A DNA stretch of 64,000 nt from JAHDCJ01 sp039028895 (lineage in GTDB: Bacteria; Bacteroidota; Bacteroidia; Chitinophagales; Saprospiraceae). The stretch's first letter is position 1, and every line of letters begins with the position of its first letter. Shown here piece by piece: positions 1 to 9,061 of the stretch. The stretch is from contig JBCCHF010000037.1 in NCBI GenBank assembly GCA_039028895.1, positions 8,053-72,052 of the forward strand. Reading direction: 5' to 3'. The notes below the pieces were generated by a model. The model was not told where the DNA came from, did no database searches, and saw nothing but the letters and a program-made list of their open reading frames with translations. Both the position numbers and the translations under genes were made by a program.

Positions 1-40
1 GATGATATTCAGTTAAGTCAATTCCAATGGTTACTTCTAT

Positions 41-2473
41 TCATTCTTCCAACCTAATTATTGCCTGGGCTTCTTCAAGCCCTTCTGCTGAAAATGAAAC
101 CACAATATCTCCTGCTTTTTTTCCTGCTTGCAGGATCAACATCGCCTTGCCGTAAAACAAGTTGACTTCATCAGACTGGAATGGTTTGAACGATTGAGGA
201 TTACCATTACCGACACCTGCGATTGTGGCTTTTCCATCTATATTTATCTTGACTAAATTGTCAGCCAAAGGGGCCAGATTACCGACTTTATCATATGCCT
301 CGACCAAAACAAACGAAAGGTCTTTCCCATCGGCATTAATAGTTTTTCGGTCTGGCGTAACTTTTAGTTTTACAGGCTCGCCTGCTGTCCTGACGAATTG
401 CTCTCCGATAACTTGGCCATCTTTGTAGGCAACTGCTTTTAATTCTCCTGGTGAATAGGTTACTTCTTTCCACATTAACCTAAACCGTTCTGTGGAATTT
501 TCAGATTTTGGATCTTTACACTGGGTGCCTAATGATTTTCCGTTAAGGAATAATTCAGCACAATCCCCATTCGTGTAAACAAAAACAGGGACGTTCTTAC
601 CTATCCGGTCTTCCCAGTTCCAGTGCGGTAAAATATGTACTGTCGTTTCTTCCGGCTTCCAATAGCTTTTATAGAGATAGTAGCGGTCTTTGGGGATACC
701 GCAAAGATCAACAATGCCAAAATAAGAGCTCCTTGAAGCCTCAAGATCAGTCATCCCGTTTTCATTAGTCCAGGCGTTGTTATAGGGTGTTGGTTCACCG
801 AGGTAATCGAATCCCGTCCAAACGAATTCACCTGCGATATAGGGTTCCTGCTGTTGCCACATGAAATCATCATCAGCGACTTCGGCCCACCATGGCGCAT
901 TCAGATCGTAGGAACTGACTTGTAGTGACTTGGTAAAATCCGTCTTTTTTTCCGGTAACGGAAACTCATAAAAACCTCTTGTACTGAGCGTTGAAGCCGA
1001 TTCACTGATGATAACCGATTTATTCGGTTCCATCTGTCTGGCGAGTTCGTATCGTCTCCCGTAATTCCAGGCGTGGACATCGTAATAATCAAAATGGCGC
1101 ATCCTGGCGCTCGCTTTATTATCGCAAACCAGGGTATTAGGCCTTGTAGGATCATACCTTTCCAGGAAATTCAGCATCAGATGGAGCTTGTGAAAACCAT
1201 TATCAATATTCCATTGCACATCTCCTATTTCATTACCGACACTCCAAAGAAAATTGGAGGGATTATTCCTGTCGCGCAATACAAAGTTTTTAATATTCCG
1301 GTGTGTAAAGCTTTCAAAATCAGTGTCTTCTGTAATCCCGGCTTTCCCATCATATTTGTCAAAAACTTCGTTAAACATCAGCAGCCCCATTTCATCACAA
1401 AGTTCAAGCAGCTCAGGTGCAGCTGTGTTATGACTATTTCTTATAGCATTGCAACCCATTTCCTTCATAATCTCCAGTTGTCTTTCCATGGCGCGTTTAT
1501 TGAAAGCTCCTCCTAATGGTCCAAGGTCATGGTGGAGGTTGACCCCTTTTAGCTGCACCCGTCTGTTATTGAGATAAAACCCATCATTTGCAGTGAACCG
1601 GATAGATCTGATCCCAAATCTCGTGGTATAAGTATCTACCACTTCTTCTTCCCGGGTAATTGTAGTTACTGCCGAATAAAGGTGTGGATCATTAATATCC
1701 CACAATCTTGGTTCAGAAACCGTTATGGTTGATTCAAACCGATGCTGTTTGCCTTGAGCTATCCGGCCTTTTTGACTTGACTTTCCAACCTCTCTGCCCT
1801 TGCTATCGTAGATCGCGTGAGCAACAGAAATTTCTGAATCAATATTCGAAAAGTTGTTAACCATAGCCGCAATCCTGACATCAGCAAAATGAGGTTTGAT
1901 GATGGGTGTCGTAATATAAGTGCCCCAGATTTCAGTATGTACAGGATCGACCGCAAGTAATTGTACCTTTCGGTAAATGCCGGCACCGGGGTACCATCGG
2001 CTATCGTGCGGTCGGGTATCGGCATGTACAACGAGCATGTTGTCCTCCCCCGTCTTTAAAAGGTCGGTTACATCGAGATAAAAGGAATTATAACCATAAT
2101 CCCATTCACCGGCCAAGGTGCCATTGAGGTATACCTTTGGGAATGCCATAACCCCGTCAAAAAGTAAGTAAAAATGTTTTCCCTCCAATTCGGAGGAGAC
2201 GTCAATATTTTTGCGGTACCAGCCTTCTCCTTTCCAGGGCAATTTGCCCGTGTTACCATCCCCATCCTTAACAAACGGACCGCTGATTGCCCAGTCGTGT
2301 GGCACAGTCACATCTTCCCAATCATTATCATTGTACTCAATCTGGAAAGCGTTTTCGTGGTGCCCTTTTTGGAATTTCCATCCTTCACTTAATTCTTTTG
2401 TAAACCGGGATTGACCAAAAGCGGAGTTTGAAATAAGAATCAGTATTAGGGCGTTTAGCGTAAAAGTCCTCAT
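41..2473 (-). CDS. Secreted glycoside hydrolase family 2 beta-galactosidase-like enzyme
   Basis: 810 aa with a signal peptide (residues 1-21, ending SAFGQ), so it acts in the periplasm or outside the cell on beta-galactosides or related glycans. The order is that of GH2: sugar-binding jelly roll (about 25-180), Ig-like sandwich (about 185-290), TIM barrel (about 295-600), then C-terminal beta domains resembling DUF4982 and a further Ig-like module (about 615-810). The acid/base is predicted at Glu415 in SVGNEIGD and the nucleophile at Glu491 in VIISESAS, both as expected for an active enzyme. It is divergent from the trehalase gene across a short region holding an inverted repeat. Exact substrate (galactoside, glucuronide or mannoside) cannot be read from the sequence. 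Confidence 0.9.
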   Translation of the reverse strand: MRTFTLNALILILISNSAFGQSRFTKELSEGWKFQKGHHENAFQIEYNDNDWEDVTVPHDWAISGPFVKDGDGNTGKLPWKGEGWYRKNIDVSSELEGKHFYLLFDGVMAFPKVYLNGTLAGEWDYGYNSFYLDVTDLLKTGEDNMLVVHADTRPHDSRWYPGAGIYRKVQLLAVDPVHTEIWGTYITTPIIKPHFADVRIAAMVNNFSNIDSEISVAHAIYDSKGREVGKSSQKGRIAQGKQHRFESTITVSEPRLWDINDPHLYSAVTTITREEEVVDTYTTRFGIRSIRFTANDGFYLNNRRVQLKGVNLHHDLGPLGGAFNKRAMERQLEIMKEMGCNAIRNSHNTAAPELLELCDEMGLLMFNEVFDKYDGKAGITEDTDFESFTHRNIKNFVLRDRNNPSNFLWSVGNEIGDVQWNIDNGFHKLHLMLNFLERYDPTRPNTLVCDNKASARMRHFDYYDVHAWNYGRRYELARQMEPNKSVIISESASTLSTRGFYEFPLPEKKTDFTKSLQVSSYDLNAPWWAEVADDDFMWQQQEPYIAGEFVWTGFDYLGEPTPYNNAWTNENGMTDLEASRSSYFGIVDLCGIPKDRYYLYKSYWKPEETTVHILPHWNWEDRIGKNVPVFVYTNGDCAELFLNGKSLGTQCKDPKSENSTERFRLMWKEVTYSPGELKAVAYKDGQVIGEQFVRTAGEPVKLKVTPDRKTINADGKDLSFVLVEAYDKVGNLAPLADNLVKINIDGKATIAGVGNGNPQSFKPFQSDEVNLFYGKAMLILQAGKKAGDIVVSFSAEGLEEAQAIIRLEE

Positions 2474-2502
2474 ATTATTTTAGGTATCATTTTATATAAG
2501 CC

Positions 2503-2527
2503 AAAATCAAAGATAAACTTTGATTTT
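2503..2527. promoter_or_regulatory. Inverted repeat between divergent glycosidase genes, candidate operator/promoter
   Basis: A perfect 10-bp inverted repeat, AAAATCAAAG (2503-2512) and CTTTGATTTT (2518-2527), with a 5-bp spacer, lies between the GH2 gene and the trehalase gene. On the minus strand it contains TATCTTTG (2515-2508), a match to the Bacteroidota -7 element TAnnTTTG, 35 bases ahead of the GH2 start codon. It could be an operator serving both genes. No -33 TTG element was clear. Confidence 0.45.
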
Positions 2528-2596
2528 TGTAGTGTATTTTTTCCTTCATATACTCATTCCCAAGATTCCCATATCTTTAGACAAAGAACACCTGAA

Positions 2597-4195
2597 ATGT
2601 CCAAAATTACCTTATTGTCAATTACCCTGCTTTTAATCTTGACGGCCTGCAATACAACCACTAGCGAAATGCCTGTTCAGCAACCCTCAACACCATATTT
2701 TCCTGAAAAGGCATTAGGCGAGCTATTTCACGATGTCCAAACAGGTGGTATTTTTCCCGACTATAAGACCTTTGTCGATTGTAACCCCAAAAGCAATCCG
2801 GCAGAGATCGCCAAAAACTATCTTTCTGAAAAGGAAAAAGCGGGTTTTGACTTAAAGACTTTTGTACTCAATAATTTCGAATTACCACCAGCTATCCAGT
2901 TAGATGCCGTCGAGGTAAAAGCGGATATGATCCATCATTTGAAGACGCACTGGCCTTACCTGACTCGGACATCAGGAGAAGCAAGCGGGCATACCACCCT
3001 GGTCAGTCTCCCCCACCCTTTCGTGGTGCCCGGTGGCCGCTTTCGCGAAATGTTTTATTGGGATAGCTATTTCACAATTCTCGGTTTACTGGAAAGTGAT
3101 GAAAACGAACTGGCGCTTGGCATGATCCGAAACTTCGCTTTCCTTATTGAAGAATACGGCTATATCCCAAATGGCAACCGCACCTATTTCCTGTCCAGGT
3201 CGCAACCGCCATTCTTTGCAGAAATGCTCAGGGCATACGCTGATAAACATGGCCTGGATACAATTAAAGAATTTCTCGGACCATTAGAAACAGAATATGG
3301 CTTTTGGGTTAAAGAAAAGTCAATGGTCAATGCAGCAGAACCCGTTTATGGCCATTCAGTGTGGTTTGAAGCCGGATTTCTCAATAGGTATTACGGCAAT
3401 TTTGATTATCCAAGGCCTGAAGGGCACGGCAAGGAATACCGATGGGCACAAGCGCTTCCTGAAGCCGATCGACCACAGTACCATCGCCATTTGAGAGCAG
3501 CATGTGAATCGGGATGGGATTTCAGCAGCCGATGGTTTGCTGATCATACGACTAAGGTGACAACACATACAGAGAATATTGTCCCGGTTTGCCTAAATAG
3601 CTTGCTATACAATGCAGAATCATTTCTGGCAGACGCCTATCAATTCCATGAATCAGTAGATAAAGCCAAAACTTTTCAGAAAGCAGCCCAATCTCGCGCC
3701 TCATTATTGCAACAGGTGTGCTGGTCTGAGGAACAGGGTCTTTTTCTCGATTATGTTTTTACGGATGGAAAACAATCTCCAGTATTGTCCTTAGCGACTG
3801 TTTATCCACTCTATTTTGGGTTAGCTACACAGGAGCAAGCCGATGCAGTGGCCCAAGGAATTAGCTCGAAATTCCTTCATGATGGCGGAGTAGTAACCAC
3901 TTTGAACAAAACCGGCGAGCAATGGGATTATCCCAACGGCTGGGCGCCATTGCAGTGGTTAACAGTAAAAGGGTTAGCGCGGTACGGTCATGAAGACCTG
4001 GCCATAGAGGTTGCAGATAGATGGTTAAACCTCAATGAAAAAGTATTCAAATCAGACCAAAAGATGATGGAAAAATACAATGTAGTAGATACCACGCTAG
4101 CTGCCGGAGGCGGAGAATACCCCAACCAGGACGGGTTTGGCTGGACCAATGGAGTGGCGTTGGCGCTTCATGCAATGTTGGCGGATAAAAACTAG
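2597..4195 (+). CDS. treA: Alpha,alpha-trehalase (GH37), lipoprotein
   Basis: 532 aa. Hydrolyses trehalose to two glucose molecules. The N-terminus is a lipoprotein signal with lipobox LTAC (Cys18), so the enzyme is membrane-anchored. Both trehalase signatures are present: PGGRFREMFYWDSY at residues 145-158 and QWDYPNGWAP at 442-451. The C-terminal GGGEYPNQDGFGWTNG stretch carries the conserved catalytic Glu region of GH37. Length matches periplasmic trehalases. It is divergent from the GH2 gene and followed by a separate serine-hydrolase lipoprotein gene 126 bases downstream. Confidence 0.95.
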   Translation: MSKITLLSITLLLILTACNTTTSEMPVQQPSTPYFPEKALGELFHDVQTGGIFPDYKTFVDCNPKSNPAEIAKNYLSEKEKAGFDLKTFVLNNFELPPAIQLDAVEVKADMIHHLKTHWPYLTRTSGEASGHTTLVSLPHPFVVPGGRFREMFYWDSYFTILGLLESDENELALGMIRNFAFLIEEYGYIPNGNRTYFLSRSQPPFFAEMLRAYADKHGLDTIKEFLGPLETEYGFWVKEKSMVNAAEPVYGHSVWFEAGFLNRYYGNFDYPRPEGHGKEYRWAQALPEADRPQYHRHLRAACESGWDFSSRWFADHTTKVTTHTENIVPVCLNSLLYNAESFLADAYQFHESVDKAKTFQKAAQSRASLLQQVCWSEEQGLFLDYVFTDGKQSPVLSLATVYPLYFGLATQEQADAVAQGISSKFLHDGGVVTTLNKTGEQWDYPNGWAPLQWLTVKGLARYGHEDLAIEVADRWLNLNEKVFKSDQKMMEKYNVVDTTLAAGGGEYPNQDGFGWTNGVALALHAMLADKN

Positions 4196-4321
4196 ATTTC
4201 GAAATACTCTTCCCCTTGTGGTCATCCTTTTATCCAAAAAGGAAGGTCGTCTATCCATTTTCTTGTGGCATTAGCCTTCATTTTGATAATTTCCGTCATC
4301 ATTCATTAAAACTGATCTCTC

Positions 4322-6130
4322 ATGAAACGAACCGTCTATCTACTTTTTGTCGTTTTATTCCTTGCTTCAGCCTGTAATTCTCCCAAAAAAGTTACTACGG
4401 CAACCAATCCGATCTTCAATCAGCCACAACCTGAAACGAAAGAACCTACGCAACTTCCCCAAAAGCCTGCACAGCTTCCAGATGAACTTGTTGACAACAT
4501 TAACAAACGAATAGAAAATGGAGCTAATGTCGGTATCGCGATTGGCATCATTGATGAAAATGGAAAACAGTACCATAATTTTGGCCATAAATCCCTTGCC
4601 GGAAATGATCCTGTCGATGAGCATTCGATCTTTGAGATTGGTTCCATCTCCAAAACTTTTACCACGATAATACTGGCACAAATGGTGCTTGAAGGCAAAC
4701 TGGCTCTGGATGACCCCGTCCAGAAGCATTTGCCGAATGAGGTCACTATCCCAAAATACGAAGGGGATGAAATTACCTTGATGCATATGGCCACCCACTC
4801 CTCATCTATGCCAAGGATGCCTTCTAACTTTGCCCCGAAAGACCCACTTAATCCTTATGCTGACTATACTGTTCAGCAGATGTATGAATTCCTGAATGGG
4901 CTTGAGCTTACCCGTAAGATCGGTTCTCAATATGAATACTCCAATCTTGCTATGGGACTTTTGGGCCATGTGTTAGAACTAAAAGACGATACAGATTTCG
5001 AAACGATGTTGAAGAATCGCATTCTAGATCCATTGAATATGCATGAAACCGGTATTGTATTCACTGATCATATGATGAAAAATTTGGCAAAACCCCATAA
5101 CCAGGGGATGGAAGTTTCTAACTGGGATCTCCCTGCAATGGCTGGCGCTGGTGCTATTCGCTCTTCTGCAGCAGATATGCTCAATTATCTCGAAGCCAAT
5201 ATGGGTAAAAGCAAATCGAGCCTCTACGATGCCATGAAACTATCGCACAAAGTCCACTATGCACCTGGCAGAAGTTTTGAAGTTGGCCTGGGCTGGCATC
5301 TCCGTCAACTCGAAGATGGTTCCAAGATTATCGCGCATAGTGGTGGCACTGGCGGCTATAGAACATTTGCAGCATTTTCGGAGGATGGTAAAAAAGGTGT
5401 CCTTGTTTTTGCAAATTCAACAGCTGACCCGAGTGATATCGGTCTTTATTTATTTGATCCTAACACAAACTTGGCGACTCACAATCCATCCATTAATATT
5501 CCCATAAGAGAAACACTTTCCTCAAAAGGTATAGATGCCGCCGTCGCTCAATATCATAATCTGAAAGAAAATAACGCTGACGAATACGATTTCAGCGAAG
5601 GTGAACTCAACAACTTGGGTTATGAATTCCTGCAAAGGGGCAAAATTGATATCGCACTTGCCCTTTTCACCCTGAATACAGAAGCATATCCTGAAGCATT
5701 CAATACCTGGGATAGCCTGGCGGAAGGCCATATGGAGAATGGCGACAATGAAAAAGCCATTCAATACTACAAAAAATCTCTTGAGCTAAATCCGGGTAAC
5801 CAGAATGGTATCGACATGTTGAAGAAAATCGGATACGACATCTCAGAATTCGAGGAGTCCGTCGAAGTAGCGGACGAAATTCTGCAATCTTATGTTGGGA
5901 AATATGAAATAGCCCCATCCTTTTTTATAGAAATCACCCATAACGATGGCACCTTTATGGGGCAAGCCACAGGACAACCTGCTTTTGAGCTCTTCCCCAA
6001 GTCGGATACCGAATTTTACCTCAAAGTAGTTGAAGCAAGGATTGTTTTCAGCCAAAATGATGGAGGCCATGTAGAAAGCCTGACCCTTTTCCAGAATGGC
6101 GCAGAAATGCCTGGCAAAAAAGTAGAATAG
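4322..6130 (+). CDS. Beta-lactamase-family serine hydrolase with TPR tail, lipoprotein
   Basis: 602 aa. Lipoprotein signal with lipobox ASAC (Cys18), then a Pro/Gln-rich linker. Residues about 55-400 form a class C beta-lactamase/DD-peptidase-like fold: SISK (Ser108 to Lys111) is the nucleophile SxxK motif, YSN (206-208) the second motif, and AHSGGTGG near residue 340 the third. Residues about 420-520 contain TPR-like helices (WDSLAEGHMENGDNEKAIQY), followed by a small beta domain at the C-terminus. Such proteins are usually esterases, peptidases or D-aminoacylases rather than antibiotic-resistance enzymes; the substrate is unknown. Confidence 0.85.
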   Translation: MKRTVYLLFVVLFLASACNSPKKVTTATNPIFNQPQPETKEPTQLPQKPAQLPDELVDNINKRIENGANVGIAIGIIDENGKQYHNFGHKSLAGNDPVDEHSIFEIGSISKTFTTIILAQMVLEGKLALDDPVQKHLPNEVTIPKYEGDEITLMHMATHSSSMPRMPSNFAPKDPLNPYADYTVQQMYEFLNGLELTRKIGSQYEYSNLAMGLLGHVLELKDDTDFETMLKNRILDPLNMHETGIVFTDHMMKNLAKPHNQGMEVSNWDLPAMAGAGAIRSSAADMLNYLEANMGKSKSSLYDAMKLSHKVHYAPGRSFEVGLGWHLRQLEDGSKIIAHSGGTGGYRTFAAFSEDGKKGVLVFANSTADPSDIGLYLFDPNTNLATHNPSINIPIRETLSSKGIDAAVAQYHNLKENNADEYDFSEGELNNLGYEFLQRGKIDIALALFTLNTEAYPEAFNTWDSLAEGHMENGDNEKAIQYYKKSLELNPGNQNGIDMLKKIGYDISEFEESVEVADEILQSYVGKYEIAPSFFIEITHNDGTFMGQATGQPAFELFPKSDTEFYLKVVEARIVFSQNDGGHVESLTLFQNGAEMPGKKVE

Positions 6131-6218
6131 GATTAAAATCGAGCAATCTCTTTAAAATCCAATGCAAGCATCGTAAATTGTGTGTGGCAATTAATTCTTC
6201 ACCAAATTTTATTTTGCG

Positions 6219-8027
6219 ATGTCAGATTATATGAACATGGAAACCCTTCGTTTCCAGTTAAATGAGGTGCACGACCTTGAAAACCTGCTTTCTTATGAGC
6301 GGTTTCAGGATTACGATACAGACAGCATCAACATGATTCTTGATGCCCTAAAAGATTTTTGTGACCAGGAAATGTTCCCTGTGTTCAGGGAAATGGATGA
6401 AAATCCAGCACATTACAAGGATGGTGGAGTTGTGGTACATCCGGCAGTTGAAACGCTGATGAACAAATCCAGTGAGCTCGGATTACTCGGTTCGACCTTT
6501 GACTATGATGACGGCGGGCTTCAAATGCCTTCGTTGGTTTCTTCTGCTCAATACTTTATTCTTGATGCCTGCAATAACCATGTAGGGGGTTATCCCGGAC
6601 TTACAGCCGGAGCAGCTCACCTGATCGTTGAATTTGGCAATGAAGAACTGAATAACATATGGGTGCCTAAAATGCTTGAAGGTAAATGGGGCGGAACCAT
6701 GTGTCTTACAGAACCCCAGGCTGGCAGTTCGTTATCAGATATCACAACTACTGCGTATCCACAGGAAGATGGCTCATACAAGATCAAAGGCCAGAAGATA
6801 TTTATCTCAGGTGGCGATCATCAGTTTGCTGAAAACTTCGTTCATCTTGTCCTTGCAAGAATTGAAGGGGCTCCTGCGGGCACCAAAGGAATTTCTCTTT
6901 TTGTCGTTCCACAAAAGCGGATTACGGCAGATGGCGGCCTTGAGTCAAACGACTTGATCACTGCCGGTGATTTCCAGAAAATGGGACAAAGAGGTTATTG
7001 CACGACACACCTTGTATTTGGTGAAAATGATGACTGCCAGGGCTGGTTAGTCGGTACCCCTCACCAGGGACTTCGCTATATGTTCCAGATGATGAATGGG
7101 GCCCGTATTTCAGTAGGCCGTGGAGCTGCAGCTATTGCTTGCGCCGCCTATCACGCCTCATTACAATATGCCAACGAGCGCCCACAGGGTCGTAAATTGG
7201 GAAGTTCCGGAAAGAAAGATGTTGCAGCAGGTCAAACGTTGATCATCAACCACCCGGATGTCCGTCGCATGTTATTATTGCAAAAAGCAATTTATGAGGG
7301 CAGCCTCAGTCTTGTATTCCAATCTTCGCTTTATCATGACCTTGAGCAGGTTACAGAAGGGGAAGAAAAAGAAAAATATCACCTGTTGCTCGAACTGTTG
7401 ACACCGATTGCAAAAACTTATCCTTCCGAAATGGGGATGGTTTCGATTTCAAATGGTGTACAAATTCTTGGTGGTTATGGATTCTGTTCAGAATTTGTGC
7501 TTCAGCAACTATTGCGCGACATTCGCATCTTCCCGCTTTATGAAGGCACTACCGGTATCCAATCATTGGATCTCCTTGGCCGAAAAATTACGATGCATGG
7601 TGGAAAAGCATTGGCATTAATTGCTGCCGAAACCCAGCAAGCCATCCAGGATGCCATGACTTTTGATGAACTTAAACCATATGCCAGTCAACTTGCTGAC
7701 AAGCTTGGGCTTTCTCAAAAGGTAATTACACATCTCGTTGGATTTGCCAAAGATGGAGAGTATGAAAAATTCCTTGCGGATGCTACTATTTTCATGGAAT
7801 TCTTTGGCAACATTGTTATTGCGTGGCAGTGGCTGAAGATGGCCACAGCAGCCAAGAAAGCTATGGTTACCGGAGATATGACTTACTCTGTAGATTTTTA
7901 TGAATCCAAGGTCCACACCATGAAATTTTTCTTCAAATATGAGCTGACTAAAACGGTGGGACTGGCTGAAATCTTGATGAAAGATGAAGTACTTACCGTG
8001 CAACATGGCAAGGAGATGATCGTGTAA
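6219..8027 (+). CDS. Acyl-CoA dehydrogenase (long form, extra C-terminal domain)
   Basis: 602 aa, larger than the usual 380-400 aa because of an added C-terminal helical domain of the acetyl-CoA dehydrogenase-like type (about 470-600). It is a cytoplasmic flavoenzyme of fatty-acid or amino-acid catabolism, oxidising acyl-CoA to enoyl-CoA with electrons passed to ETF. Signatures seen: MCLTEPQAGSSLSD for substrate and FAD binding, GARISVGRGAAAIA in the middle helix, and YEGTTGIQSLDLLGRK at the end of the catalytic core, which includes the region of the usual catalytic Glu. A strong hairpin terminator follows. Acyl chain preference is not evident. Confidence 0.92.
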   Translation: MSDYMNMETLRFQLNEVHDLENLLSYERFQDYDTDSINMILDALKDFCDQEMFPVFREMDENPAHYKDGGVVVHPAVETLMNKSSELGLLGSTFDYDDGGLQMPSLVSSAQYFILDACNNHVGGYPGLTAGAAHLIVEFGNEELNNIWVPKMLEGKWGGTMCLTEPQAGSSLSDITTTAYPQEDGSYKIKGQKIFISGGDHQFAENFVHLVLARIEGAPAGTKGISLFVVPQKRITADGGLESNDLITAGDFQKMGQRGYCTTHLVFGENDDCQGWLVGTPHQGLRYMFQMMNGARISVGRGAAAIACAAYHASLQYANERPQGRKLGSSGKKDVAAGQTLIINHPDVRRMLLLQKAIYEGSLSLVFQSSLYHDLEQVTEGEEKEKYHLLLELLTPIAKTYPSEMGMVSISNGVQILGGYGFCSEFVLQQLLRDIRIFPLYEGTTGIQSLDLLGRKITMHGGKALALIAAETQQAIQDAMTFDELKPYASQLADKLGLSQKVITHLVGFAKDGEYEKFLADATIFMEFFGNIVIAWQWLKMATAAKKAMVTGDMTYSVDFYESKVHTMKFFFKYELTKTVGLAEILMKDEVLTVQHGKEMIV

Positions 8028-8057
8028 TCTGACTATTTTTCACCTTTCGGAAAATAT

Positions 8058-8092
8058 AAAGCGATAAATGATACCTGATCATTTATCGCTTT
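8058..8092. terminator. Bidirectional hairpin terminator
   Basis: A perfect 15-bp stem (8058-8072 with 8078-8092) with a 5-base loop lies between the convergent acyl-CoA dehydrogenase and gasdermin-like genes. It is flanked by T-rich sequence on both sides, so it can end transcription from either direction. Confidence 0.8.
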
Positions 8093-8131
8093 TATTAACC
8101 CGGAACCTGGAATAACTGGTTTTAATTATCC

Positions 8132-8980
8132 CTATTCCGCATCATCAAACTCCATTAACGCCGGCACTGATGCATGCATCAGGCTGATCTCCTTTGGTTG
8201 AGAGGGGCCGGGTACCATTTCGTCAGAGCCAACTGATTTGGGTACTGGGGGGTTGATAATCTCACCAAGGAAAGCCCTTTTGGCTTCATCAACGGTCAGT
8301 TCGATACAAGAAAATGCGAAAGTTAACGGTTCTGGGCCTTCGAAAACCAGGTTTTTAGTGTTTGAGCTTTGTGTCTTCAAGTCAATATCTGTGGCTTTAA
8401 GCTTGCCTTTCAGCGCTTCAACATTAACATCAACTTCTTTTGAACCACTTCCTTTTAAAGTAAACGAGATCTTTTTTCCAACAAGGATATTGGTAATCAC
8501 CAATAACTCAAACTTTTCTTTTTTCCGTGTAAAAAGATGGGCTGCCGGATGTGAGTCATCCAGTGTCTTGCCGTGAAGCAATTGCCCAATAGCTGTAGGA
8601 GCAACGGCAATCTTTTTCAGATCTTCTATGGAAATCGAAATCTCCTCAACACCATTCATGGTGGATGAAAGATCTCCACCCGGAAACCCGAATCCTTTAA
8701 GCATTTGGCTCATTAAGCCAAGTCCAAATTTCAGGTTGATATCATTACTTTTTACCAATGCCAAATCAGGTAATGGCGATTCGGTGATTTCCGGATCAGA
8801 ATCGATACCGAGCAAGGGTTTTATCGGTCCGTATCGCATTGATTTTCGCCCTCTGTGAGCGATTATGTCCAAAACCTTTGTTGTACTGTCAGGAATCCTG
8901 AGTGGTGTTGCGTTATATGTATCACGCAGCATTTTCAACAAGGGGTCTTCCTTTGGACATTTAAAACTGAAAAAAGCCAT
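8132..8980 (-). CDS. Bacterial gasdermin-like pore-forming protein
   Basis: 282 aa when started at the ATG at 8980; an in-frame ATG at 9016 would add 12 residues that lie inside a hairpin, so the shorter start is preferred. The N-terminus (MAFFSFKCPKEDPLL, then YNATPLRIP) follows the bacterial gasdermin pattern of a short tail, a small helix and an amphipathic strand. Cys8 is a possible lipidation site, since characterised bacterial gasdermins are palmitoylated near the N-terminus. Alternating strands such as KFELLVITNILVGKKISFTL (157-176) and PLTFAFSCIELTVD (218-231) look like pore strands. A polar linker (about 243-264) and a short C-terminal segment (265-282) suit a cleavable autoinhibitory tail. 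It is encoded directly after a caspase-like protease. The assignment rests on pattern and context and was not tested by structure or profile search. Confidence 0.62.
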   Translation of the reverse strand: MAFFSFKCPKEDPLLKMLRDTYNATPLRIPDSTTKVLDIIAHRGRKSMRYGPIKPLLGIDSDPEITESPLPDLALVKSNDINLKFGLGLMSQMLKGFGFPGGDLSSTMNGVEEISISIEDLKKIAVAPTAIGQLLHGKTLDDSHPAAHLFTRKKEKFELLVITNILVGKKISFTLKGSGSKEVDVNVEALKGKLKATDIDLKTQSSNTKNLVFEGPEPLTFAFSCIELTVDEAKRAFLGEIINPPVPKSVGSDEMVPGPSQPKEISLMHASVPALMEFDDAE

Positions 8981-8993
8981 ATTGATTTTTTTT

Positions 8994-9055
8994 GGTTGAC
9001 GGTTTATGGTTGACACCTGATGGCTGCCGTCAACTTTCAGCCATCAACTGTCAAC
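8994..9055. repeat. Overlapping inverted GTTGAC-type repeats between protease and gasdermin genes
   Basis: Two mutually exclusive hairpins can form in the 81-base spacer. One pairs GTTGACGG (8995-9002) with CCGTCAAC (9027-9034). The other pairs GTTGACA (9009-9015) plus TGATGGCTG (9018-9026) with CAGCCATCA (9038-9046) plus TGTCAAC (9049-9055). No T-run follows on the minus strand, so it is not a classical terminator. It may tune expression of the pore gene relative to the protease. Confidence 0.6.
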
Positions 9056-9061
9056 ATTTTG

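Noticed and set aside
1073..1516. Antisense ORF of 147 codons within the GH2 gene
   Set aside because: It is a shadow frame of a clear enzyme gene with intact catalytic motifs. The same applies to other antisense frames, for example 4367-4798, 30836-31552 and 57322-57795.
8981..9016. Longer start for the gasdermin-like protein
   Set aside because: The 12 added residues are encoded by the inverted-repeat region and do not fit the family N-terminus.
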